51,706 bases of DNA from an uncultured Lachnospiraceae bacterium (GTDB lineage: Bacteria > Bacillota > Clostridia > Lachnospirales > Lachnospiraceae): NCBI GenBank assembly GCA_947626795.1, contig CANQTH010000009.1, positions 1 to 51,706 of the forward strand. The letters run 5' to 3'. How positions within the stretch are numbered: position 1 is the first letter of the stretch; each line of letters starts with the position of its first letter. A model generated the notes under the pieces. It did not search any database. It saw nothing but the letters and a program-made list of their open reading frames with translations, and was not told the DNA's origin. Below, one piece after another: positions 1-7,999 of this stretch. Made by a program: the position numbers and the translations under genes.

Positions 1-53
1 AACACTATACCACACTTTCCACATACATTCAACAAAAATTTTCATAACAGGTC

Positions 54-106
54 AAAAGGCAAGAAAGCAGGAAACCAGGAAACCAAACGCTTCTTGCCTT
101 TTTTTA
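54..106 (+). terminator. Rho-independent terminator of a gene left of the window
   Basis: The arm AAAAGGCAAGAAAGC (54-68) pairs with GCTTCTTGCC plus the following T-run (89-105), with one bulged A. A run of seven T follows. It must end transcription of a gene whose body lies beyond the left edge. Confidence 0.7.
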
Positions 107-122
107 TTTTGAAGGAGGGACA

Positions 123-302
123 ATGAGCGACAACATTCAGACCAACACCGCAGGGCAGACGCCGCCCTGCTTGCAGCATCAGATTGAAAAGACAAAATAT
201 TTGATAGAGGTACACTTTTCAGACACCAGCGCCCAGAGGGTGGAGGACAGGCTGAAGCGTGTCATTCTCCATGATTTAGAGCATGGAAGTGCATTTTCAT
301 GA
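123..302 (+). CDS. TnpW-like small transposon-encoded protein
   Basis: This 59-residue ORF is preceded by GAAGGAGGGACA, a strong ribosome site. The product has a Gln/Thr-rich start, then a core resembling the TnpW family found on Clostridia integrative elements (a segment like KTKYLIEVHFSDTSAQRVED followed by a basic helix). The family is recognised by small size and the conserved VHFS-T motif; its biochemical role is not established. It sits just after a terminator and at the window edge, so it probably marks the right end of a mobile element whose recombinase lies to the left. The family call rests on recalled pattern only, so confidence is moderate. Confidence 0.6.
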   Translation: MSDNIQTNTAGQTPPCLQHQIEKTKYLIEVHFSDTSAQRVEDRLKRVILHDLEHGSAFS

Positions 303-320
303 ACTTTCTCCATTCATATC

Positions 321-365
321 CTTACGGATTTTGCAGCAGGCGCAAAGTCCTGGGCCAAACTGCCG
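321..365 (+). repeat. Fragment of the window-wide inverted-repeat element
   Basis: CTTACGGATTTTGCAGCAGG through CAAAGTCCTGGGC matches the last ~45 bp of the element (compare the reverse strand of 8000-8045). It contains the hairpin GGATTTTGC (326-334) / GCAAAGTCC (342-350). A second perfect 11-bp inverted repeat, CCTGGGCCAAA (349-359) / TTTGGCCCAGG (383-393), overlaps it. Apart from this, 303-520 holds no convincing gene. Confidence 0.6.
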
Positions 366-535
366 CAGGCTATAGCGCAGCCTTTGGCCCAGGATGCGAA
401 AAACGGCGAAAGATGCGGCGAAAAAAGCGGCTTGTCCACTTCACAGGAGAAGGAAAAATGCCTTATAATGGAAGAGCCGGGGTAACTGTTGAGCGGCGAC
501 TCCCGGCGGACATCTAAAAGAAGGAGGATATGCTT

Positions 536-937
536 ATGATGGAAGAGTGGATAAGGTTACTGCAGGAACACCAGGAAATCGTGGAAAAGGCGGCGGCAGT
601 TTTCATCGGGCTGCTGGGGATCGTCCTTTTGTCCAGGATTTTAAGGCAGATGAAGCGGCTGAACAAGAGCCTTGGGAAGATCACGGGGAGCGTGCAGGCG
701 TATTTTGACGTGATCATGCAGGAGGACGCCGGGCAGGAAGAGAAGAGAGGCAGGGAGGACGAAACGGCGCGGGCCATGGAGGAAAGACGGGAACCCGAGG
801 CGGAAAAGGAGCGGGAGAGACGGGAATCCGAGGTGAGAAAAGAACAGGAGAGGCGGGAATCCGAGGCGCGGGAAGAGCAAAAAAGGCGGGAAGACGAAAA
901 TTTGTTTAACGCCGTCTTGCAGGAATATTTTTCTTGA
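536..937 (+). CDS. Small membrane-anchored coiled-coil protein
   Basis: This 133-residue protein starts at the ATG 8 nt after GGAGG (523-527); the ATG at 530 is too close to the ribosome site. A single hydrophobic segment (about residues 18-36, VFIGLLGIVLLSRILRQ) follows a short charged N-terminus. The rest is highly charged, with a Glu/Arg heptad-like stretch that repeats ERRESE-type units (about residues 70-120), so a long helix or coiled coil is likely. No known family is recognised. The orientation is probably N-out/C-in by charge, but this is inference. It ends exactly at the pgi promoter, so it is likely a separate transcription unit. Confidence 0.6.
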   Translation: MMEEWIRLLQEHQEIVEKAAAVFIGLLGIVLLSRILRQMKRLNKSLGKITGSVQAYFDVIMQEDAGQEEKRGREDETARAMEERREPEAEKERERRESEVRKEQERRESEAREEQKRREDENLFNAVLQEYFS

Positions 938-962
938 TAAAATAGGGCATATTTGCTACACT
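934..962 (+). promoter_or_regulatory. Sigma-A promoter of pgi
   Basis: TTGATA (934-939), a 17-bp spacer and TACACT (957-962). The -35 overlaps the stop codon of the upstream gene. The pgi start lies about 50 bp downstream. Confidence 0.65.
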
Positions 963-1012
963 TGTTTTGTAAGTCCATATTAAGTTCTGAAAAAGACAAA
1001 GGAGATGGGAAC

Positions 1013-2359
1013 ATGCAAAAAGTAACGTTTGATTATGGGAAGGCTTCTGCGTTCGTCAGCCAGGAGGAAGTTTCCTATATGGAAAAATTGGTGGGAGACG
1101 CAAAAGAGCAATTGGTGTCGAAGACGGGGGCCGGGAACGATTTTGTGGGATGGCTGGACCTTCCGGTGGATTATGATAAGGAAGAGTTTGACAGGATCAA
1201 AAAAGCCGCGGCGAAGATCCAGGGAGATTCCGAAGTCCTGGTCGTGATCGGGATCGGCGGCTCCTATCTGGGCGCGCGGGCGGCCATTGAGTTTTTGGGG
1301 CATGGTTTCTATAATAATGTATCGAAGGAGATCCGCAAGGCGCCGGAGATCTATTACGCGGGGAACAGCATCAGCAGCACGTATCTGTCGGGCTTGATCG
1401 ACGTCATCGGGGACCGGGATTTCTCGGTCAATGTGATCTCGAAGTCCGGGACGACGACGGAGCCTGCCATCGCGTTCCGCGTGTTCAAGGAGATGCTGGA
1501 GAAAAAATATGGCAAAAAAGGCGCGGCAGAGCGGATTTACGCGACTACGGACAAGGCGCGGGGCGCGTTGAAGAACCTTGCGGATGAAGAAGGCTACGAG
1601 ACGTTTGTGGTGCCGGACGACGTAGGCGGACGTTTCTCTGTATTGACGGCAGTCGGCCTGCTTCCGATCGCGGTCAGCGGGGCGGATATCGACCAATTGA
1701 TGAAGGGCGCGGCTTCCGGGCGTGAAAGGGCGATGAACAGCCCGTTCGCGGAAAACGACGCGATGCAGTACGCGGCGATCCGCAATATTTTGCTGCGGAA
1801 GGGGAAAGCGGTGGAAGTGCTTGCCAATTATGAGCCGGGCCTCCATTATGTTTCCGAGTGGTGGAAGCAGCTTTACGGCGAGAGCGAAGGGAAAGACCAG
1901 AAGGGGATCTTCCCGGCGGCCGTGGACTTGACGACCGACCTCCATTCCATGGGTCAGTTCATCCAGGACGGCGCGCGGATCTTGTTTGAGACAGTCATGA
2001 ATGTGGAAAAATCGCGCTGCACGGTTCAGATCAAGGAAGAGCCGGTGGATCTGGACGGGTTGAATTATCTGGCCGGGAAGGACATGGATTTTGTCAATAA
2101 AAGCGCGATGAACGGCACGATATTGGCGCATACGGATGGAAACGTGCCGAACCTCGTGGTAAATATCCCGGAGCAGACGGAGTTCTATTTAGGGGAATTG
2201 TTCTATTTCTTTGAATTTGCCTGCGGGTTGAGCGGATACCTGCTGGGCGTGAACCCGTTCAACCAGCCTGGCGTGGAAAGCTACAAGCGCAATATGTTCG
2301 CGCTGCTTGGCAAGCCGGGATATGAGAAAGAACAGGCGGAGCTGTTGAAGAGGTTATAA
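1013..2359 (+). CDS. pgi: Glucose-6-phosphate isomerase
   Basis: Interconverts glucose 6-phosphate and fructose 6-phosphate in cytosolic glycolysis and gluconeogenesis. The 448-residue product has the usual length for the short Firmicutes-type enzyme. Visible signatures are the phosphate-binding SIS region with [14 protein letters not shown] (about residues 80-92), [12 protein letters not shown] (about 142-153) and the C-terminal [12 protein letters not shown] motif. The start is the ATG behind AAAGGAGATGGGAAC; the upstream in-frame ATG has no ribosome site and lies at the promoter. It is monocistronic: its own promoter is at 934-962 and a strong hairpin follows the stop. Assignment is certain at family level. 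Confidence 0.96.
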   Translation: MQKVTFDYGKASAFVSQEEVSYMEKLVGDAKEQLVSKTGAGNDFVGWLDLPVDYDKEEFDRIKKAAAKIQGDSEVLVVIGIGGSYLGARAAIEFLGHGFYNNVSKEIRKAPEIYYAGNSISSTYLSGLIDVIGDRDFSVNVISKSGTTTEPAIAFRVFKEMLEKKYGKKGAAERIYATTDKARGALKNLADEEGYETFVVPDDVGGRFSVLTAVGLLPIAVSGADIDQLMKGAASGRERAMNSPFAENDAMQYAAIRNILLRKGKAVEVLANYEPGLHYVSEWWKQLYGESEGKDQKGIFPAAVDLTTDLHSMGQFIQDGARILFETVMNVEKSRCTVQIKEEPVDLDGLNYLAGKDMDFVNKSAMNGTILAHTDGNVPNLVVNIPEQTEFYLGELFYFFEFACGLSGYLLGVNPFNQPGVESYKRNMFALLGKPGYEKEQAELLKRL

Positions 2360-2381
2360 GAAGACGGGATAGAAAAAAGAG

Positions 2382-2440
2382 AGGCTGCCGCGGCGCCATG
2401 CCTTCCGGGGATTGTCTGGAAGGGGTGCGGCGGCCTTTTT
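2382..2440 (+). terminator. Terminator after pgi
   Basis: Outer stem AGGCTGCCGC (2382-2391) / GCGGCGGCCT (2427-2436) with one G-U pair, an inner stem CCTTCC/GGAAGG (2401-2406/2417-2422), then TTTTT. Confidence 0.8.
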
Positions 2441-2722
2441 GTATCATAAAAGCGTAGCTGTCAGAGCGTGATCGGCACTGGCGTCTGCGCTTGTTTTTAT
2501 TCCCGCGAGCGCCGACCGAAGCGGAGCGTAGACCAAATACCACGCTCCCTTGGGGCACTCAAACCAAGAACAAGCTAAGTCATGACCTGTAGCTTGCTGC
2601 GTGTGTATTTGACTGGATTTCCACGGCGCAAAGGGCCTTCGGCGTCTGCGTTTAAGGCGCGCGGAGGGAAGAGGCGCGTTCGCTTTCTGTTATCGGTAAT
2701 TTATGGAAATGAAAAAAAGGGG
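2441..2722. other. Gene-free spacer
   Basis: Together with the flanking terminator and promoter this makes ~480 bp between pgi and the wall-hydrolase gene. No ORF with a ribosome site, tRNA or recognised riboswitch fold was seen. The GC-rich first part grades into an AT-rich promoter at 2690-2810. Confidence 0.5.
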
Positions 2723-2751
2723 TTGACAAGTTAAGAAAACTTTGCCATAAT
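2723..2751 (+). promoter_or_regulatory. Strong sigma-A promoter of the SH3/SleB-like gene
   Basis: Perfect TTGACA (2723-2728), 17-bp spacer, CATAAT (2746-2751). Transcription would start near 2757, giving a leader of about 85 nt before the ATG at 2841. Confidence 0.8.
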
Positions 2752-2782
2752 GTAACAAGTTCGTAACAACTTGTAACAAGTT
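2752..2782 (+). promoter_or_regulatory. Operator-like phased repeats at the transcription start
   Basis: Three near-copies of GTAACAAGTT begin at 2752, 2763 and 2773, i.e. 10-11 bp apart on one DNA face. The middle copy (GTAACAACTT) also makes an inverted repeat with its neighbours (ACAAGTT/AACTTGT). The position over the +1 region suggests a repressor site; the regulator is unknown. Confidence 0.45.
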
Positions 2783-2840
2783 GGAATAAAATAACAACAT
2801 AAAATTAAAAATGTTGTGGAAAGATTCAGGAGGTTTTTAT

Positions 2841-4686
2841 ATGAAATTCGATAAGAAGGTTATGGAAAGCGGAATTGTCGTGACGTTTACTTTGGTGATG
2901 ACATTTTCGGCTGTGGGCCCCGCGGACGCGGTGGCGCGGACAGCGCAGAATAGCCGGGCAGTAGAATTAACAGTAGAGCCGACAGAAGAAGAAAGCCGTG
3001 CAGCATTGGAGAAAGCATTGGAAGGGGCGGATGAGAAGGAGATTTTGACCGCGCTTCTTTCCGGCGATCAGGAAAGCTGGAACATCGTCCAGGCGGGCGC
3101 AGCATCGGAAAACGGGCAGGCACGGGCGGAACAAGCCACAACAGGAGAAGAAGCAGGAAGCACGAAGGAAGAGAAGAGTGAGGAAACAGCGGCGGCGGAT
3201 GCAAGCGAAGAGAAGCAGGAAGCCGAAGTGAAGGAAGAGAAGAGTGAGGAAACAGCGGCGGCGGATGTAAGTGAAGAGAAGCAGGAAGCCGAAGTGAAGG
3301 AAGAGAAGGCTGAGAAAACAGCGGCGGCGGATGTAGGCGAAGAAACAGACGAAGAAAAGCCGGAAGCCGAGGCTGAGGAAAAAGCGGAGACAGAAGAAGG
3401 AGAGAACGCGGAAGAGACGCTTGCGGACGCCGGAAACGACGCGAAGAAAGCTGCGAAGAAGGAAAAAGCGGCGGAAAAGAAAGCGGCGAAAAAAGCGAAA
3501 GCGGAAAAGAAGGCGCAGGCAAGGAAAGAAAAGGCGGAAAAGAAAGCGCAGGCAAAGAAGGCGAAGGCGGAAGAGAAAGCGCAGGCGAAGAAAGCAGCCG
3601 AAGGACAGGCAGCCGCAGCGGTAAACGAAGCGGACGCGGCGGCTTCAGAAAAGGCAGCGAAGAATGAGGCGGACGTGGCAGCTTTAGAAAAGGCAGCGGC
3701 AAATGAGGCGGACGCGGCAGCTTCAGAAAAGGAAGCGGCAAACGAGGCGGCCGCAGTGGCTTCAGAAAAGGCAGAAAAAAAGGACGCCGCGTCGGAATGG
3801 AAGTCCAGGCTGATGCCGGAGGTTGACGATTATCTGAATATCCGGACGGAAGCGTCGGACGAAGCGGAACTGGCAGGGAAGCTGTATAAAGGGTCATTGA
3901 AAAGGCGAGGAGTGGACGAAGATCCAATCCGGGAGCGTAGAAGGGTATGTGAAGAATGAATTTTGCGTGACCGGGAAAGAGGCGAAAAAACTCGCGAAGA
4001 AAGAAGGCACGACGTATGCGACGGCGACCACAGGCGGCGTCCGCGTGCGTGAATCCGCTTCCAGCGAGGAAGGCACGACGATCTTAGACGTGCTGGAAGA
4101 AGGCGGGAAAGTGGAAGTGGACGCCGACGCAAAGAGTAAGAAAGGCTGGGTCGCGGTAAAGGTTGGCGACGAGACGGGATACATCAGCGCGGAATATGTG
4201 GATGTCGAGTTAGAGCTTGGCGAAGCGGTCTCCATTGAGGAAGAGCGCGCCGCGATCGAAGCGGAAGAGGCCAGGAAAGCAGCGGAGGCAAGCCAGAAAA
4301 GCCAAAGCGCAGGATCGGCAGGATCCGTGCAGCGGGAAGCCGTGGCCGCGTCTTACGACGACGTGACGCTTTTGGGAGCGTTGATCCAGTGCGAGGCGGG
4401 AAGCGAATGCTACGAAGGCCAGGTCGCGGTCGGCGCGGTTGTCATGAACCGCCTGCGCGCAGGCTATGCGGGGAGCATTTCCGGCGTCATATATCAGAGC
4501 GGCCAGTTTTCTCCGGCGTCCAGCGGGAAATTGGCAAGCGTGCTGGCGAGCGGCGTCAGCGGGAGTTGCTTACAGGCGGCGCAGGCGGCGATCGGCGGTA
4601 CGGATAACGTGGGCGGGGCGACGAGCTTCCGCAGCGCGTCGTCCGGCATGGGCGGGATCGTCATTGGGAATCATGTATTTTTTTAA
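2841..4686 (+). pseudogene. Frameshifted exported SH3 / SleB-type cell-wall hydrolase
   Basis: The start is the ATG behind CAGGAGG. The first frame runs to 3959 and the second resumes before 3949. Deleting one A in the AAAAGG run near 3898-3901 joins them into one 614-residue protein. That fusion restores a bacterial SH3 domain that continues as GEEWTKIQSGSVEGYVKNEF. Order: N-terminal hydrophobic signal/anchor (residues 11-25); a long Glu/Lys/Ala-rich spacer with a 66-bp (22-residue) repeat at 3165-3340; SH3 domain 1 (about 329-385); SH3 domain 2 (about 391-457); Hydrolase_2/SleB-CwlJ-like domain (about 506-614) with IQCEAGSECYEGQVAVGAVV. The family cleaves peptidoglycan during germination or wall turnover. 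It has a strong promoter and a terminator. Either a recent mutation, a sequencing error or, less likely, +1 recoding. Confidence 0.75.
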
Positions 4687-4704
4687 TCAGGGAACAGCGA
4701 GTTC

Positions 4705-4748
4705 ACCCGGGGCAAAGGGATCATCCCAAAGCTCCGGGTTTCTTTTTT
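4705..4748 (+). terminator. Terminator after the SleB-like gene
   Basis: ACCCGGGGC (4705-4713) pairs with GCTCCGGGT (4731-4739) with one mismatch, followed by TTCTTTTTT. Confidence 0.75.
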
Positions 4749-4758
4749 GGGATGTTTT

Positions 4759-4767
4759 TGGTATACT
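4759..4767 (+). promoter_or_regulatory. Extended -10 promoter of crcB
   Basis: TGG-TATACT forms an extended -10 element 34 bp before the crcB start. No clear -35 is seen, and no fluoride-riboswitch consensus is visible in the short leader. Confidence 0.45.
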
Positions 4768-4800
4768 CAAAAGAAATTGGTATCGCGGGAGGGAATCATC

Positions 4801-5166
4801 ATGGGATTTTTATTTGTCGCCCTTGGCGGCGCGGTGGGAGCGATGGGAAGGTATGCGATAAGCCTTTTGCCGGTGAAAACAAGGTTTCCGATATTGACGC
4901 TGCTCACAAATGTCATAGGCGCGGCGCTGATCGGATTTATCGCAGGCGTCGTGAGTGACGGCCATGAAGCGTCGCCGGGCGCGGTCCTGTTTTGGAAAAC
5001 AGGCGTATGCGGAGGCTTCACGACATTTTCGACATTCTCGCTCGAAGCGTTCAGCCTGTTTGAGGGCAAGGCTTATCTATCTGGCGGAATTTACATTTTT
5101 TTAAGCGTTTCTTGTTGCCTTGCGGGCATTTTTTGCGGGAAAAAATTAGCGATGCTCGTTCGGTGA
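4801..5166 (+). CDS. crcB: Fluoride ion exporter CrcB/Fluc
   Basis: Small dual-topology membrane channel that expels fluoride. At 121 residues it has the usual length, with four hydrophobic segments. Family signatures are present: GGAVGAMGRY at the N-terminus, a TLLTNVIGA-type Asn helix (about residues 36-44), and GVCGGFTTFSTFSLE (about 66-80), the segment carrying the pore Phe residues. The start follows GCGGGAGGGAATCATC; the longer in-frame start has no ribosome site. Many Firmicutes encode two copies side by side, but only one is seen here, so it may form a homodimer or pair with a distant copy. Confidence 0.93.
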   Translation: MGFLFVALGGAVGAMGRYAISLLPVKTRFPILTLLTNVIGAALIGFIAGVVSDGHEASPGAVLFWKTGVCGGFTTFSTFSLEAFSLFEGKAYLSGGIYIFLSVSCCLAGIFCGKKLAMLVR

Positions 5167-5193
5167 GTTCGGTGAGTATCTGAAACGCGCTGG

Positions 5194-5221
5194 TTGTAAA
5201 AATCAGAGAATATGGTATAAT
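5194..5221 (+). promoter_or_regulatory. Promoter of the ATPase-nuclease cassette
   Basis: TTGTAA (5194-5199), 16-bp spacer, perfect TATAAT (5216-5221) with a TG extension (TGG-TATAAT). About 95 nt of leader separate it from the ATPase start. Confidence 0.7.
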
Positions 5222-5321
5222 AACGATAGCTATTGTACGGCCCCGAGCGCGAGCGGAATGGCATCAGAAGCCACAGAATGGCTTGCTGCGGCAGCCGCGC
5301 ATGGAAGTGAGGTGAAATGGA

Positions 5322-6710
5322 ATGGAAGCATATGTTTGCGTTAAAAATTTTGGGAAGATCGAAACGGCGAGGGTAAATATCAGCAATTTTACAATATTTG
5401 TAGGAAATAATAACAGTGGGAAGACACAGTTGATGGAGCTGATCTATGCGATCGTGAAACAATTGTCGGCCTTGACGCCGAATTTGGAGATCCCAAGGAT
5501 TGACGGCATAGACGCGTTCCGTATCGGAGAAAAGGAAATACAGGATTTGAACGGGTGGGCAAACAGTTACTTATGTTCAAATATAAATAAGATCATAGAG
5601 CAGACGTTTAATGCTTCCATACCGATCGAAGAAGTTTCGTTGGAATGGGGAAAGGCGGATTGGCAATACGACATTTATTTCCTTACGGACCGGACAGTGG
5701 AGTATCTGTTGGGGAAAGGCTTGCTCACGCCGGAAGCGTTGACGGAGCTGCTTTTGGATAAAGGCCATTATGGCGTGATGGTTGTAAAAAAGCAAGCGGG
5801 GAAGGCGCAGGAGCAGGAAATGGGTTCCCGATTTTCAAAGGGAATCCCGATCGAAGTGGCAAAAAACATAGAGATCGGACGGGTATTGGGCAAGATCTTG
5901 GGGGGAAAATCCCCCGGTTCCTCAAATGTCTTATTCCTGCCAGCGTCGCGCATGGGATTAATGCAATTATATAAGCATTATTTTGGAAATCCCGAACAGG
6001 GAAAAAGCGCCGCCGTGCAGGATCAGAAGTTAAAGGGGATCACAAAACCCGTCGAAGATTTTCTGTATTTTTTGCTGAAATACAGCTATACAGAGCGTAT
6101 GGCGAAAAATCATAGGGAGCTGCTGGAATTTATATTTAACCATTTGATCGACGGGACGATACGGGAAAAGGGGGACGCGACCGTATATACGCCCCGGGAG
6201 CAGCAGAAAGAAATACCGATTTTTGTCGCCTCGTCCATGGTAAATGAAGTCGTGCCAATGACAAAGGCTTTGACGGATGCGGACGAGATTGATTTTATTT
6301 TTTATGATGAAGTGGAGACGAGCATGCACCCGCTCAAGCAAGTGGAAATGGTAAAATTGCTTAATCGCTTAAATAACAACGGGATTAAGCTGTTGGTCAG
6401 CACCCACAGCGACACGATGGCTACTAAGATCAATAATCTGCTGCTTTTGTCGCGCGGAGGGATCGAGCTTGAAGCGGCAAAGAGCCTACTGGGGAAAAAT
6501 GGGATCGCCGTGGAAAAAGAGGATTTTCTGATTTCGGAAGATATACACGTATATCAGTTCTTGAATGAGGATCGAGGGAAGAGCATCGTAAAAGAATTAG
6601 AGTTTCAGAAAACGCCGTGCATAGGTTATGATTTCCGTTTGTTTAATGACAGCACGATGCATTTATTTGAAGAAGCAAAAGTGGCGATGGGGATACAGGA
6701 TGAAGCTTAA
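5322..6710 (+). CDS. SMC/OLD-like AAA ATPase of a two-gene cassette
   Basis: This 462-residue protein has an ABC/SMC-type nucleotide-binding fold. Walker A is GNNNSGKT (residues 28-35) close to the N-terminus after KNFGKIE. A signature-like ASSMVNE segment lies near residue 305, Walker B is FIFYDEVETSMHP with D329/E330, and the switch histidine is in VSTHSD (about 360). This layout is the overcoming-lysogenization-defect / RecF-like group found in many phage-defence modules, where the ATPase senses or carries an effector. The start follows GAGGTG. The stop overlaps the next gene by 11 nt, so the two are translated together. GC is visibly lower than in flanking core genes, a sign of transfer. 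It is not close enough to PtuA, GajA or AriA for me to name it. Confidence 0.8.
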   Translation: MEAYVCVKNFGKIETARVNISNFTIFVGNNNSGKTQLMELIYAIVKQLSALTPNLEIPRIDGIDAFRIGEKEIQDLNGWANSYLCSNINKIIEQTFNASIPIEEVSLEWGKADWQYDIYFLTDRTVEYLLGKGLLTPEALTELLLDKGHYGVMVVKKQAGKAQEQEMGSRFSKGIPIEVAKNIEIGRVLGKILGGKSPGSSNVLFLPASRMGLMQLYKHYFGNPEQGKSAAVQDQKLKGITKPVEDFLYFLLKYSYTERMAKNHRELLEFIFNHLIDGTIREKGDATVYTPREQQKEIPIFVASSMVNEVVPMTKALTDADEIDFIFYDEVETSMHPLKQVEMVKLLNRLNNNGIKLLVSTHSDTMATKINNLLLLSRGGIELEAAKSLLGKNGIAVEKEDFLISEDIHVYQFLNEDRGKSIVKELEFQKTPCIGYDFRLFNDSTMHLFEEAKVAMGIQDEA

Positions 6711-7374
6711 AGGGGAGACGCTCAGAGAGGATAAGGCTGCAGAGCCGGGAAGGCTTTATAAGATTGGCGCATGCAGGACAATTGTTTTGGAAGAAAGCGA
6801 CACAGACGATATCGTTTACATTCATTTTGATATTAGGGATGGCCAGTATGGAATGTATGGGAATGAGTATAAGCCGCCGTTCGCGGCAGACCAGGGCGGA
6901 AAAAAGGCGGATATTTTGGCGTTGGTAGTCGATGAGCGGAGAAACCATTTTTGTTCCTGGGTTCTTGATGTGAAAAAGGCGATAGGAGGAGAAGATGTGA
7001 TCTGCCATTTGGTGGGGCAGTTGGCGGAATCTGTGAGGCATAAAAGGGCGATTGCCACATATCTGGAAGATTTTACGGAAGAGCAGCATATAGGTTATAT
7101 AACAAGGGATCTGCAGAGAGGGCGGATACAGGAAAGCATTAGAAAAAAGCGCGCATATCTGGAAAAAGAAAAAGCGAATATCCGGCAGATGCCAGTCTTG
7201 ATCGGGATGGAGGCCAGGCGGAGCTTGTTGAAGGAAGAGGCAAAATTAAAGATTTTGGAAGCGTTCTGGCGAAACCAAATTGAGATTGGAAAAGATACGT
7301 TTGAAATAGAGGGGCATATCTCAAAAGAGCAGGAAGGGAAATTCGTATGCGATCTGAAGGTTGCGTGTTCGTGA
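6700..7374 (+). CDS. Putative PD-(D/E)xK nuclease partner of the AAA ATPase
   Basis: This 224-residue protein starts at an ATG inside the ATPase gene's last codons (11-nt overlap), indicating coupled translation. I recognise no named family. A restriction-endonuclease-like core can be read: an acidic residue in KKADILAL (D71), then 18 residues, then VLDVKK giving D90-V-K92, and a following helix with Q107 in HLVGQLAES. This spacing fits the D...(D/E)xK...Q pattern of RecB-type PD-(D/E)xK folds. The C-terminal half is helical and basic (RKKRAYLEKEKANI). The context with an OLD-like ATPase suggests the effector of a defence pair. Fold assignment is inference from motif spacing; a structure prediction would settle it. 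Confidence 0.6.
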   Translation: MKLKGETLREDKAAEPGRLYKIGACRTIVLEESDTDDIVYIHFDIRDGQYGMYGNEYKPPFAADQGGKKADILALVVDERRNHFCSWVLDVKKAIGGEDVICHLVGQLAESVRHKRAIATYLEDFTEEQHIGYITRDLQRGRIQESIRKKRAYLEKEKANIRQMPVLIGMEARRSLLKEEAKLKILEAFWRNQIEIGKDTFEIEGHISKEQEGKFVCDLKVACS

Positions 7375-7430
7375 CCATTCAGGAGGGAAAGAGAACGGTT
7401 TTTGGAAGACGAGAAAGGGAGTGGAAGCCG

Positions 7431-7919
7431 ATGGATGGGCAGACCATGAAAAACGAAGGGGAAAGCTGCGCGGGCCTTGCGCCATGCGGGGAGGAACGCC
7501 CGGGAGACGGACTTGGGAAAGGGGAGGCCGGGGGCGCGTCCGCGCATGAGATGGAGCCGATGCTGGACAATTGGCCGATCAAGATGGAGGAGATCCCGGA
7601 CCGCGCGTCTTATTTCGACGGGGCGGATCTGTTGGTCGCGGCGGATTGCGCGGCGTACGCTTACGCGGATTTCCACGCGGGATTTATGGCCGGGAAGATA
7701 ACGATGATCGGATGCCCTAAGCATGGGCCGGTCGGGCTGGAAGAAAAATTAGAAACGATAATCCGGGAGAATGAGGTCGCGAGCCTTACAGTCGCCAGGA
7801 TGGACGAACCGTGCTGCGGCAGGCTGGAAGTCGCGGCGCGGAAGGCACTGCATGGAAGCGGGAAAGAGATCCCATGGCAGGCGGTGGCGATTTCCGTTGA
7901 CGGGCGGATTTTGGATTGA
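7431..7919 (+). CDS. N-terminally truncated ferredoxin-like protein (C-terminal domain only)
   Basis: From residue ~50 onwards this 162-residue protein matches the C-terminal domain common in Clostridia ferredoxin-type proteins: NWPIKM, GADLLVAADCAAYAY, MIGCPKHG, MDEPCCGRLE and a PWQAVAISVDGRI end. Cys residues in these motifs are kept. The usual N-terminal two-cluster CxxCxxCxxxC ferredoxin domain is absent, replaced by a short Gly/Glu-rich stretch. The start is taken at the ATG after AAAGGGAG; an upstream in-frame start at 7347 overlaps the nuclease gene. The lower-GC ATPase-nuclease cassette ends 56 bp before it, so insertion may have removed the original 5' end. Redox function is doubtful. 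Confidence 0.65.
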   Translation: MDGQTMKNEGESCAGLAPCGEERPGDGLGKGEAGGASAHEMEPMLDNWPIKMEEIPDRASYFDGADLLVAADCAAYAYADFHAGFMAGKITMIGCPKHGPVGLEEKLETIIRENEVASLTVARMDEPCCGRLEVAARKALHGSGKEIPWQAVAISVDGRILD

Positions 7920-7930
7920 GGAGAAAGATA

Positions 7931-7999
7931 ATGAGAACGCGCCTGAAACCAAAAACCTTGTCATATGCAAGAAAATATAGTAAGATGGGTACAGTATAG
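7931..7999 (+). CDS. Possible 22-residue basic peptide
   Basis: A GAGGAGAAAGATA ribosome site precedes an ATG reading a 22-residue, Lys/Arg-rich peptide (MRTRLKPKTL...). Its TAG lies exactly where the inverted-repeat element begins. It follows the ferredoxin-like stop by 11 nt. It overlaps a good promoter, so it could be chance; no homology is claimed. Confidence 0.3.
   Translation: MRTRLKPKTLSYARKYSKMGTV
7958..7986 (+). promoter_or_regulatory. Promoter of the nfeD-band 7 operon
   Basis: TTGTCA (7958-7963), 17-bp spacer, TAAGAT (7981-7986). The start point would fall near 7993, directly at the element insertion, so the element becomes the mRNA leader. Confidence 0.55.

Noticed and set aside
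299..517. 72-residue open frame after the TnpW-like gene
   Set aside because: No ribosome site, begins inside the preceding gene and runs through an inverted-repeat fragment; composition is not protein-like.
980..2131. 383-residue minus-strand frame opposite pgi, and similar long antisense frames opposite argF, dus, the GH43, CotH and Big_2 genes (e.g. 10064-11569, 29494-30981, 50015-51445)
   Set aside because: Typical shadows of high-GC genes: no ribosome sites, low-complexity or Arg/Pro-rich products, and clear genes on the other strand.
4687..4800. Fluoride riboswitch before crcB
   Set aside because: The leader after the promoter is only ~30 nt and the conserved crcB-motif segments are absent; the hairpin there is the upstream gene's terminator.
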